Assembly (NCBI GenBank): GCA_043810345.1
Contig: JBDROF010000077.1
Span: forward strand, 1 to 5,049
Direction of reading: 5' to 3'
Source: QYOJ01 sp043810345
GTDB lineage: Bacteria; Bacteroidota; Bacteroidia; Bacteroidales; FEN-979
Length of the DNA stretch: 5,049 bases
Positions 1 to 5,043 of this stretch are shown piece after piece. Positions within the stretch are counted from its first letter, which is position 1; each line of letters begins with the position of its first letter. Both the position numbers and the translations under genes were made by a program. Under the pieces are notes generated by a model. The model was not told where the DNA came from. It worked only from the letters and a program-made list of their open reading frames with translations, and searched no databases.

Positions 1-1152
1 GAGAAATTCAAGAAACAAAAGCCCCTAAAAGGCGTTAAAGTAGGGTTTGCGTTGCACGTTACCAAGGAGACAGCAGTCCTTGTTCGAACATTAAAGGCTG
101 GAGGAGCTAAAGTCGCGATAACCGGTTGCAACCCGTTGAGCACAAAAGACGATGTCGCTGCTGCGCTAGCAAAGGAGGGAGTGAACGTCTACGCATGGCG
201 TGGGGAGACGAACAAGGAATACTATGACAACTTGTTGAGAGTTTTGCGTCATAAACCTGACATAACCATAGACGATGGCGCTGACCTGATATTCCTCATA
301 CACAAGAACAGGCCCGAGCTGATAGAAAATATCAAAGGCGGGTGCGAGGAGACGACGACCGGAATAATACGGCTCAAAGCGATGGAAGCGGATGGAGCCC
401 TCAAGTATCCTGTGATGGCAACCAACGACGCTGACACAAAACACATGTTCGACAACTACTACGGTACTGGACAGTCAACGATTGACGGGATAATGCGTGC
501 AACTTCTGTTTTGTTTGCCGGCAAAACCGTTGTAGTCGCAGGCTATGGATGGTGCGGTAGGGGGGTAGCAACCCGCGCTAAGGGCATGGGATCCCATGTT
601 ATCGTGACAGAAGTCAATCCGACACTGGCGTTGAGGGCTGTTATGGACGGCTACAATGTCATGGCAATGGACGATGCGTCCAAAGTTGGAGACATTTTCA
701 TCACCGCAACTGGCGACGTTGACATAATACGGGGCAAACATGTCAGGAGTATGAAAGACGGCGCCATTATCGCGAACTCAGGACACTTTAACGTCGAAAT
801 CAACATTCCGGAAATATTGAAGCTGACAAAATCGAAGAAGACAATACGGTCTGACGTTGAAAAATTCACGCTGAACAATGGGAGGCACATTTACTTGTTG
901 GCTGATGGTAGGCTAGTAAATCTTGCGGCAGCGGAGGGTCATCCCTCTGAGGTTATGGACATGAGCTTCGCAAACCAGGCGCTGGCTTGCAAGTACCTAA
1001 ACGAGCACGATCTTGTGCCAGGGGTCCATGATATCCCAAAGAGCATTGACGAGGCTGTTGCCAGGTTGAAGCTGAAGGCGATGGGTGTCAGGATTGATTC
1101 TTTGACTGAAAGGCAGAAATCTTACCTGTCAAGTTGGGAGGAAGGAACATAA
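1..1152 (+). CDS. ahcY: S-adenosylhomocysteine hydrolase (adenosylhomocysteinase), 5' end missing
   Basis: This cytosolic NAD-dependent enzyme splits S-adenosylhomocysteine into homocysteine and adenosine, removing the product that inhibits SAM-dependent methyltransferases. The frame is open from base 1 with family-like sequence (PLKGVKVGFALHVTKET), so the gene starts upstream; about 383 residues are present and roughly 35 are missing. Visible in window numbering are DDGADL (Asp 92 region), EETTTG (116-121), the substrate Lys147 and Asp151 pair in TKHMFDN, the NAD-binding loop GYGWCGRG (181-188), His262 in SGHFNVEI, and His314 in EGHPSEVMD. The Cys of animal enzymes after FDNxYG is Thr here (YGTGQS), and the protein ends at YLSSWEEGT without the long C-terminal tail. 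Both traits match the archaeal/Thermotoga type. Some archaeal members prefer S-inosylhomocysteine, which cannot be judged from sequence. No terminator is obvious after the TAA stop. Confidence 0.96.
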   Translation, partial: EKFKKQKPLKGVKVGFALHVTKETAVLVRTLKAGGAKVAITGCNPLSTKDDVAAALAKEGVNVYAWRGETNKEYYDNLLRVLRHKPDITIDDGADLIFLIHKNRPELIENIKGGCEETTTGIIRLKAMEADGALKYPVMATNDADTKHMFDNYYGTGQSTIDGIMRATSVLFAGKTVVVAGYGWCGRGVATRAKGMGSHVIVTEVNPTLALRAVMDGYNVMAMDDASKVGDIFITATGDVDIIRGKHVRSMKDGAIIANSGHFNVEINIPEILKLTKSKKTIRSDVEKFTLNNGRHIYLLADGRLVNLAAAEGHPSEVMDMSFANQALACKYLNEHDLVPGVHDIPKSIDEAVARLKLKAMGVRIDSLTERQKSYLSSWEEGT

Positions 1153-1165
1153 TCGAAATATAAGC

Positions 1166-1199
1166 TTTAAAGTATATAATAAAATACATATATTCTAAA
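1166..1199 (+). promoter_or_regulatory. Putative TATA-type archaeal promoter for the csl4 operon
   Basis: The short gap after the SAHH stop is strongly A/T-rich and contains TTTAAAGTATATAAT (1166-1180). The TATATA core at 1173-1178 is centred about 25 bp upstream of the csl4 ATG at 1200, which is the archaeal TATA-to-start spacing if transcription begins at or next to the start codon. No Shine-Dalgarno motif lies before that ATG, which agrees with a leaderless transcript. The element is a visual match, not a measured start site. Confidence 0.55.
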
Positions 1200-1760
1200 A
1201 TGGAAGAAGAGATGATTAAGATTGGGGATTACCTGGGCACAATAGAGGAATTCGTGCCAGGAGATGGAACATACGCTGAAGACGGGAAGATATACGCTTC
1301 ACTGTTTGGCAGAAAAGTAATAGATGGGGAAAACCACGTCGTGAAGGTCATCGGCAAGCCAATACCTGAAATAGAGATTGGACAAGTCGTCTTCGGGGGC
1401 GTTACCGGATACAGAAAGAACATGGTAACGGTTGATGTTACCAAAATAGAGGGAATAGACAATCAGGTCGAAGCTCGCACAAACATATACGTTTCTAACA
1501 TAGCAGACGGTTATGTAAAAAACGTTGAGGATATGTTCGGCATAGGAGACATTGTGAAAGGCAATGTGATAAAAATAGAGCGTAATCTGGTTGACATATC
1601 CACTAAAGGAGACTATGGTGTAGTGAAAGCATTCTGCAAGAGGTGCCGAACGCCGATGGCGAAGTCTGATAAGGCAGAAAACGAGGTGGAATGTCCGTCA
1701 TGCGGTCACAAGGAACAGAGAAAACTGGCAAAAGATTATGGTAATGTTAAGGTGATGTGA
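1200..1760 (+). CDS. csl4: Archaeal exosome RNA-binding subunit Csl4
   Basis: Csl4 is one of the RNA-binding cap subunits of the archaeal exosome, the 3'-5' RNA degradation and tailing complex built on a Rrp41/Rrp42 ring; it helps recruit substrates and partners such as DnaG. The 186 residues show the family layout: an N-terminal Csl4 domain (about 8-37, GDYLGTIEEFVPGDGTY), an S1-type beta barrel (about 58-138), and a C-terminal zinc ribbon with Cys146, Cys149, Cys165 and Cys168 (FCKRC...ECPSCGH). Length is normal for the family. The ATG at 1200 fits the upstream TATA box as a leaderless start; an ATG at 1212 (MIKIGDYLG) is a possible alternative that would remove only four residues. It is the first gene of the tight run, and its stop is one base before the rpoL ATG. 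Confidence 0.95.
   Translation: MEEEMIKIGDYLGTIEEFVPGDGTYAEDGKIYASLFGRKVIDGENHVVKVIGKPIPEIEIGQVVFGGVTGYRKNMVTVDVTKIEGIDNQVEARTNIYVSNIADGYVKNVEDMFGIGDIVKGNVIKIERNLVDISTKGDYGVVKAFCKRCRTPMAKSDKAENEVECPSCGHKEQRKLAKDYGNVKVM
1751..1757 (+). promoter_or_regulatory. Shine-Dalgarno site for rpoL
   Basis: GGTGATG lies inside the last codons of csl4, 4 bases before the rpoL ATG at 1762. GGTGA is the usual complement of the archaeal 16S rRNA 3' end, so this site supports the chosen rpoL start and translational coupling to csl4. Confidence 0.6.
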
Positions 1761-1761
1761 A

Positions 1762-2025
1762 ATGGAGTATAAGATAATAGAGGACAAGGATGATATTTTC
1801 GAGGTTGAATTTGATGACAAAGTCATACCCACTGTGCTATCATCAGAGCTTAAGAGTATGGGAGTCGACGCCTACTCGTACACTCCGCACCCGCTTCTTA
1901 CCGGTACAAGACTTCATATAGATGGTAAGAACCCGATGAAAGCCTTTGAGAAGGCTCTCAAGAAAGTGGAAAAGGACTGGAAGGAAATTAGAACCCTGGT
2001 GGAAAAGAGCACCCCAAAAAAGTAG
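1762..2025 (+). CDS. rpoL: DNA-directed RNA polymerase subunit L (Rpo11)
   Basis: RpoL pairs with RpoD (Rpo3) to form the assembly platform of archaeal RNA polymerase, equivalent to one bacterial alpha subunit and to eukaryotic Rpb11. The 87 residues match the family's length and order: an N-terminal strand region (MEYKIIEDKDDIFEVEF), a central helix (VLSSELKSMGVDAYSY), the conserved HPLL (43-46) followed by a strand, and a long C-terminal dimer helix (NPMKAFEKALKKVEKDWKEI). The central motif usually reads DHTLxN and here reads DKVIPT (19-24), so the protein is divergent. Adjacency to csl4 recurs in archaea, as far as I recall, and strengthens the call. The ATG is one base after the csl4 stop, with GGTGATG just upstream. 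Confidence 0.88.
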   Translation: MEYKIIEDKDDIFEVEFDDKVIPTVLSSELKSMGVDAYSYTPHPLLTGTRLHIDGKNPMKAFEKALKKVEKDWKEIRTLVEKSTPKK

Positions 2026-2029
2026 GGAG

Positions 2030-2437
2030 ATGGACGAAAAGGATAAGGGTGACGGGGGGGAGAAACTCCAAAGTGTCAGGAGGATGGTAGAAGACATCAC
2101 AGTAACTCCATTCTTCAGCAGGCACACCGGTCACATGCCTGCCACAATAAAATTGCACGCTCATGTAACTGAGGACGATGATCATGTCAAGCTGTCCACC
2201 GAAGTCCCCGGGTTTTCGGAGGACCAGGTTGAGGTTACGGCAACGGTTAATACAATAAACATAGTATTGCATTCCGGTCAAATCTCCGCGGAAAAGGGCG
2301 ATATAGCAGAATATCCTGAGGATGTATCGCTTAACAGTTCATATTTCATGGACACTCCTATAGATCCTGAAAACATTAAGATAACCCGTAAGGGGGATAA
2401 TCTGGAAATCACTGTTCCGAAGAAAAAAACAAAATGA
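2030..2437 (+). CDS. Divergent Hsp20/alpha-crystallin-like small chaperone
   Basis: The 135-residue product resembles small heat-shock proteins, which bind unfolding proteins without ATP. The supporting pattern is a charged N-terminal arm (1-40), then KLSTEVPGFSEDQVEVT (54-70), matching the usual ADVPGFxxEDIxV region, then FMDTPIDPENIKITRKGDNL (106-125) and EITVPKKK (126-133), matching the FxLPxxVDxxxIxAxxxNGVLxITVPK region. It ends right after VPKKKTK, so the C-terminal IxI tail that links dimers into large oligomers is absent, and the GVL motif is DNL. I chose the ATG at 2030, 4 bases after the rpoL stop; the frame is open further upstream, but that extension would overlap rpoL and is highly basic shadow sequence. 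GGGAG directly abuts the ATG, which is closer than normal. Another start at 2084 is possible. The last bases overlap the next gene at ATGA. Confidence 0.72.
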   Translation: MDEKDKGDGGEKLQSVRRMVEDITVTPFFSRHTGHMPATIKLHAHVTEDDDHVKLSTEVPGFSEDQVEVTATVNTINIVLHSGQISAEKGDIAEYPEDVSLNSSYFMDTPIDPENIKITRKGDNLEITVPKKKTK

Positions 2438-2733
2438 AAGACAAAATAGAGTATAAATCGGAAATATCCAATCTTTTGCTGCATAGCAAGCCTGTTGGCA
2501 TACTTTTGAGCCTGAAGGGTTCTGAGGGAAAGTACGCCTCGATAGTGTCCAAGGAGATCGACTGCACCTACACTCACACTCTAAAGATATTGAACGACTT
2601 CAGGAAATTCGGCATCGTCGATTTCAAAAAGGATGGGCGGATTAAGGAAATATTTTTGACAGATAAGGGTTTGGACATCGCACACGACCTTGAAGGGCTT
2701 GTACGCGGGCTTGAGCAGCTAGACTCGGATTAA
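2434..2733 (+). CDS. Small winged-helix DNA-binding protein
   Basis: The 99-residue product has the pattern of a MarR/ArsR-like winged-helix domain filling most of the chain: helix 1 around 18-28 (SKPVGILLSLKG), helix 2 around 33-42 (KYASIVSKEI), a recognition helix around 45-59 (TYTHTLKILNDFRKFG), and a beta wing (IVDFKKDGRIKEIFLTDKG) leading into a C-terminal helix that could mediate dimerisation. No metal-binding or ligand domain is visible. The start ATG overlaps the stop of the Hsp20-like gene (ATGA), and there is no clear Shine-Dalgarno site, so translation is probably coupled. Its stop is one base before the next ATG. A role as a regulator of this operon, or as the DNA-binding output of the neighbouring ATPase, is inferred from position alone. 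Confidence 0.75.
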   Translation: MKDKIEYKSEISNLLLHSKPVGILLSLKGSEGKYASIVSKEIDCTYTHTLKILNDFRKFGIVDFKKDGRIKEIFLTDKGLDIAHDLEGLVRGLEQLDSD

Positions 2734-2734
2734 A

Positions 2735-3358
2735 ATGTATAAGGACTTGCAAACTTGCGTGATCCTGCTTGCAGTGAACTTTTTGCTGTTCGTTATGGTT
2801 ATTGGCGGGTTTTTCTCCAAGATATTATCAATTGCTCTTGCGATAATGTTGGCTGTTATTGTGATGAACTTGTACAAGATTTCTCCGGAAGTGCAGAAGG
2901 CTATAGTGGAGGTTGCAAAAAACAAGAGAATCCTCCTGATACAGAGAAAGAAGATCAGGGAAAATGAGGATAATATCAAAAGGCAGGGTAATTTACTATC
3001 TGATCAGGAGAAGAGGAAGCTCTTTGATGAGGCTGGCAAGCTAACCGGGCAAAAGACTCCTGAAACAGAGGGCCGCTTGAGGCTTGAGTACTGGGAGAAA
3101 CTCGAGAAGGAGCTGGGCGATACTCCCACATCGGTCACAGAATCAACGCAACTTATCGAGCTGAGAAACAAGCGCAAGGAGGTCGAGAATATGATCGACC
3201 TGTCAAAGCAGAAGTACCACCGCAGGCTCCTGGATGAGCAGAGTTTCAGGGAAATCGTGAAAGAGTATCAGAAAAAGCTTATTGAGCTGGAAAGCGAGAT
3301 AACAAAGGTCGAAGGAAAGAAAGAAGAATCGGGGGGGGAAGATGCCGGAGGAAAATAA
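2735..3358 (+). CDS. Two-TM membrane protein with long cytoplasmic coiled coil
   Basis: I do not recognise a named family. The 207 residues begin with two closely spaced hydrophobic segments (about 8-27 and 29-47), forming a membrane hairpin, followed by a charged, mostly helical region (52-207). Residues about 140-193 look like an antiparallel coiled-coil hairpin: an ELRNKRKEVENMI helix, a turn at YHRRLLDEQSF, then REIVKEYQKKLIELESEI. This YxxR.xDExxFrxxxxEYxxkLxELE pattern recurs in archaeal membrane coiled-coil proteins, recalled from memory. The C-terminus is low complexity (GKKEESGGEDAGGK) and its DNA contains a run of eight Gs. By the positive-inside rule, the short N-terminus and the long tail are both expected in the cytoplasm. 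The last 17 bases overlap the KaiC-like ATPase gene, suggesting coupled expression; it could anchor that ATPase at the membrane (inference). Confidence 0.75.
   Translation: MYKDLQTCVILLAVNFLLFVMVIGGFFSKILSIALAIMLAVIVMNLYKISPEVQKAIVEVAKNKRILLIQRKKIRENEDNIKRQGNLLSDQEKRKLFDEAGKLTGQKTPETEGRLRLEYWEKLEKELGDTPTSVTESTQLIELRNKRKEVENMIDLSKQKYHRRLLDEQSFREIVKEYQKKLIELESEITKVEGKKEESGGEDAGGK
3331..3338 (+). other. G8 homopolymer at the membrane-protein/KaiC gene junction
   Basis: Eight consecutive Gs sit 3 bases before the ATG of the KaiC-like gene and inside the last codons of the membrane coiled-coil gene. The run is long enough to slip during replication or transcription, and it also lies where a Shine-Dalgarno site would be. 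Removing one G would put the upstream gene in frame with the downstream ATG. Confidence 0.6.
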
Positions 3359-4106
3359 ATCAAAAGGACGTTGCCCTACCGGGATTAAAGGGCTTGATGA
3401 CCTAATCGGTGGTGGCTTTCCAACGGGTAGGACTATTCTCGTTTCCGGATCATGCGGAACTGGGAAGACAATATTCGCGGTACAGTTCCTGTACAATGGC
3501 ATAGTCAATCACAACGAGCCCGCGATTCTTGTGGAACTGGAGCAGAATCCCGCCAGCCTGAAGAGCGACCTGAAATCATTGGGTTTTGATTTACAAAAGA
3601 TTGAGGATGAGAAAAAGCTTGTGATAATAGATGCGAGTCTGTCTAGGATAGGCACCAAGGACATGAATGTTAAGTCTACTGTAGTGCCTGATGCCTCTTT
3701 TTCCTTGCTACCTGGCGAGGTCAATTTTGAAGGAATCGTTGACATGGTAATCCAAGTAGCGAAGAAGATTAATGCGAAGCGTGTCGTAGTTGACAGTCTG
3801 CCGGCGCTTGATAATATGATACAAAAGGACACTGAGGTGAGAGATGCCATATTGTATATTAACTACCGCCTACAGCAGGCTGGCCTAACTTCTATCCTGA
3901 TTTCGGATATACTGGAGCATGGTAGGGTCTCAAAGCACGGTGTCGAAGAGTACGTGGTTGATGGTGTCATAACATTACATTATTCTGCGGCAGGTCCTGA
4001 TGCCGGCAGGACGTTAACGATTGAGAAGATGCGGGGTACGGCTCACAGCGAGAACATCCACAGCGTCAAGTTCAAGCCCGGCGAGGGCATCTGCATCGCA
4101 GACTAA
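3342..4106 (+). CDS. KaiC/RAD55-family RecA-fold ATPase, single domain
   Basis: The 254 residues form one KaiC-like domain, where cyanobacterial KaiC has two. Key sites are the N-terminal PTGIKGLDDLIGGGFPTG (12-29), Walker A GSCGTGKT (36-43), the acidic strand VELEQNP (64-70), where the usual EE pair reads E67-Q68, Walker B VVVDSLPAL (148-156), and the closing KMRGTAHSENIH (229-240) and GEGICI motifs. Archaeal members of this family have been proposed as ATP-dependent signal-transduction hubs working with DNA-binding or membrane partners; no specific role can be read here. The start agrees with family alignment and lies just after a G8 run, overlapping the upstream gene by 17 bp. Retention of Walker A and B and of E67 suggests ATP hydrolysis is possible. 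RadA/RAD55 recombinase paralogues are the main alternative, but the KMRGT ending favours the KaiC-like signalling group. Confidence 0.9.
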   Translation: MPEENKSKGRCPTGIKGLDDLIGGGFPTGRTILVSGSCGTGKTIFAVQFLYNGIVNHNEPAILVELEQNPASLKSDLKSLGFDLQKIEDEKKLVIIDASLSRIGTKDMNVKSTVVPDASFSLLPGEVNFEGIVDMVIQVAKKINAKRVVVDSLPALDNMIQKDTEVRDAILYINYRLQQAGLTSILISDILEHGRVSKHGVEEYVVDGVITLHYSAAGPDAGRTLTIEKMRGTAHSENIHSVKFKPGEGICIAD

Positions 4107-4121
4107 GTTTTTGTTTTCTTC
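4090..4121 (+). terminator. Putative oligo-T terminator of the csl4-kaiC operon
   Basis: A short 5-bp hairpin (TCTGC-ATC-GCAGA, 4090-4102) is followed by the stop codon and GTTTTTGTTTTCTTCT (4106-4121). Archaeal transcription commonly ends in such T-rich tracts. The same bases encode the lysine-rich C-terminus of the convergent gene, so the tract may have been kept for either reason. Confidence 0.45.
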
Positions 4122-4369
4122 TGCCTGGCTGTTGACACGAGCATATTCCATCCGAATCCTATGCGTTCTAAATAATTTGTGAAGGTAAGAGAGTCTGAGA
4201 GTATCAGTGACCTGCCTTTTCCCAGGCCCTGTTTTATCTCTCTTTCCCTTTTTATGAGCCCGAACCTCACCAGTTTCGGGATAATCTTGTTCTCCAGTGT
4301 CGAGCGGCTGTATCCGTTTTCTTTTAGGAATTTGCTGATCTCCTTTTTTGTAATCCAGTCTTTTTCCAA
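4103..4369 (-). CDS. Winged-helix protein, C-terminal portion of a frame-split gene
   Basis: From a TTG at 4369 this frame gives 88 residues with a clear winged-helix pattern: helix 2 (TKKEISKFLKENG, about 7-20), a recognition helix (SRSTLENKIIPKLVRFG, about 21-37), and a wing (LIKREREIKQGLGKGRSLILSD). The TTG is unlikely to be the true start. The frame stays open upstream to 4468 with coding-like residues just before it (YQPRYHEVATKFLRII) but no ATG or GTG. The preceding - strand reading frame ends within this overlap one frame away, so this piece is most simply the C-terminal part of a longer protein of about 163 residues starting at 4593. The stop TAG at 4105-4103 overlaps the TAA of the convergent KaiC-like gene, and the chain ends in KKTKT. 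Function as a transcription regulator is inferred from the fold only. Confidence 0.65.
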   Translation of the reverse strand: MEKDWITKKEISKFLKENGYSRSTLENKIIPKLVRFGLIKREREIKQGLGKGRSLILSDSLTFTNYLERIGFGWNMLVSTARQKKTKT

Positions 4370-4392
4370 AATTATTCTCAGGAATTTGGTTG

Positions 4393-4593
4393 CTACTTCA
4401 TGGTATCTGGGCTGATATTTTTTGGGAAAATAAAATCCGTTAAATCCTCCACAGTCCAGATGACTGCCTTATCCAGTCCGCCCTTATCCTTTACCTCCTT
4501 GCCATAATGAGGCGGCAGCCAGAGCGTCTCAGAGGCGGGCACGCCATGCGATTTCGGCAGCTTCGGATTAGGATTCCCCCTCTTACCAGCCAT
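4393..4593 (-). CDS. N-terminal portion of the same frame-split gene
   Basis: This 66-residue frame starts at ATG 4593 (MAGKRGNPNPKLPKSHG) and ends at TAG 4395-4393. I do not recognise a family. The first 40 residues are basic and rich in Pro and Gly, then AVIWTVEDLTDFIFPK looks like a strand/helix segment. Coding-like sequence stops at FIFPK (residue 58); the remaining NISPDTMK looks like out-of-frame tail, whereas the -1 frame continues sensibly as KYQPRYHEVATKFL. Joined at that point the two pieces give about 163 residues ending in a winged helix. There is no Shine-Dalgarno site before the ATG, so it may be leaderless. It could also be a stand-alone small protein, but the abrupt change at a homopolymer favours one gene that is mutated, misassembled or recoded. 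Confidence 0.6.
   Translation of the reverse strand: MAGKRGNPNPKLPKSHGVPASETLWLPPHYGKEVKDKGGLDKAVIWTVEDLTDFIFPKNISPDTMK
4417..4426 (-). other. Candidate -1 frameshift site CCCAAAAAAT in the split winged-helix gene
   Basis: On the - strand the reading frame from 4593 is ...TTC CCA AAA AAT ATC, which contains both C-CCA-AAA and A-AAA-AAT, each fitting the X-XXY-YYZ form of -1 slippery sites. A -1 slip here continues as TAT CAG CCC AGA into the winged-helix frame. One extra A (seven instead of six) would give the same result, so an indel is equally possible. No strong downstream hairpin is visible; a GGAGG lies 19 bases upstream, further than the 10-14 bases known for bacterial stimulators. Confidence 0.5.
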
Positions 4594-4619
4594 AATATAG
4601 TATAAGAACGCTCAAATAA
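4594..4619 (-). promoter_or_regulatory. Weak TATA-like element upstream of the split winged-helix gene
   Basis: On the - strand TTATTT (4619-4614) lies 21-26 bases before the ATG at 4593, and a second A/T stretch, TTATACTATATT (4605-4594), directly abuts the ATG. The first is at a spacing that suits a leaderless transcript. Neither is a strong match, and the first adjoins the putative terminator of the upstream membrane gene. Confidence 0.3.
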
Positions 4620-4620
4620 G

Positions 4621-4660
4621 AAAAAGGTTGCTGGGCTGAATCGCAGGGGCTTCCACCCAG
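4621..4660 (-). terminator. Putative hairpin/oligo-T terminator after the four-TM gene
   Basis: Read on the - strand, CTGGG (4660-4656) can pair with CCCAG (4635-4631), closing an approximately 20-base loop, and is followed five bases later by TTTTTC (4625-4620). It begins 3 bases after the stop codon of the membrane protein gene. The stem is short, so the T-run may be the functional part. Confidence 0.42.
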
Positions 4661-4662
4661 TT

Positions 4663-5043
4663 TTATCTGCTGTTCTTCAAGACTGCTCCAACCGTTATGC
4701 TCATCGTCGGAATCACAAGGTATCGTAGCCCTATCTGCGTGAAGTAATCTCCGAGTGACATTCCGGACATCGGTATCAGCACTAGCAAATCCAATAGGAT
4801 GTTCACGCTGAACCATATGATCCCAACTATAATGCTCTCTTCCAGGTAATCTGAGCTTATTCTCTTGAAATATCTGACCAATAGTATTGCGGCGGTTATT
4901 GAGCCTAAAACGATCATGATCGACTTGAACAGGAACACGTCAACTACCAGGTCACCCTCTCTTGTATAGAAGAATATTGATGCTATAAACGGCACAAACC
5001 ATGCCAGAAATCCATATAAGATCCTTCTCAAATACTTATTCAT
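4663..5043 (-). CDS. Conserved small four-TM membrane protein
   Basis: The 126-residue product is almost entirely hydrophobic, with four predicted membrane helices at about 8-26, 37-57, 70-91 and 106-122. Short charged loops (YTREGDL, RYFKRISSDYLEES) and a conserved-looking stretch LIPMSGMSLGDYFTQIGLRYLVIP join helices 3 and 4. I recall similar small proteins with the NxxLDLxVLxPMSGMS and GLRYLxIPxM patterns in many bacteria and archaea, without an assigned function. There is no signal peptide beyond the first helix, and no catalytic or transport motif can be named. The ATG at 5043 is near the window edge; only six upstream bases (GATAAG) are visible, so the promoter or ribosome site cannot be judged. 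It precedes the split winged-helix gene on the same strand by 69 bp, with a possible terminator between them. Confidence 0.8.
   Translation of the reverse strand: MNKYLRRILYGFLAWFVPFIASIFFYTREGDLVVDVFLFKSIMIVLGSITAAILLVRYFKRISSDYLEESIIVGIIWFSVNILLDLLVLIPMSGMSLGDYFTQIGLRYLVIPTMSITVGAVLKNSR

Noticed and set aside
166..890. Several open frames antisense to the SAHH gene
   Set aside because: The SAHH frame is conserved throughout and its third-position bias opens the opposite strand; none of the antisense products resembles a protein family.
1946..2029. Possible longer N-terminus of the Hsp20-like protein
   Set aside because: It would overlap the well-supported rpoL gene by 80 bases and adds only an arginine/lysine/tryptophan-rich shadow sequence; the ATG at 2030 follows the rpoL stop directly.
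4179..4415. Open frame of 78 residues on the + strand
   Set aside because: It is antisense to the winged-helix coding sequence, is rich in Ser, Phe and Leu as complement shadows are, and shows no family features.
4446..4500. GGAGG (4450-4446) and AAGGAGGTAA (4500-4491) as ribosome sites for an internal start of the winged-helix half
   Set aside because: No ATG, GTG or TTG in the right frame lies within ribosome-site distance of either; both occur inside codons of the upstream frame.
4583..4816. Open frame of 77 residues on the - strand
   Set aside because: It lies in another frame of the four-TM protein gene and spans the putative terminator; its composition is not protein-like and no start signal is seen.
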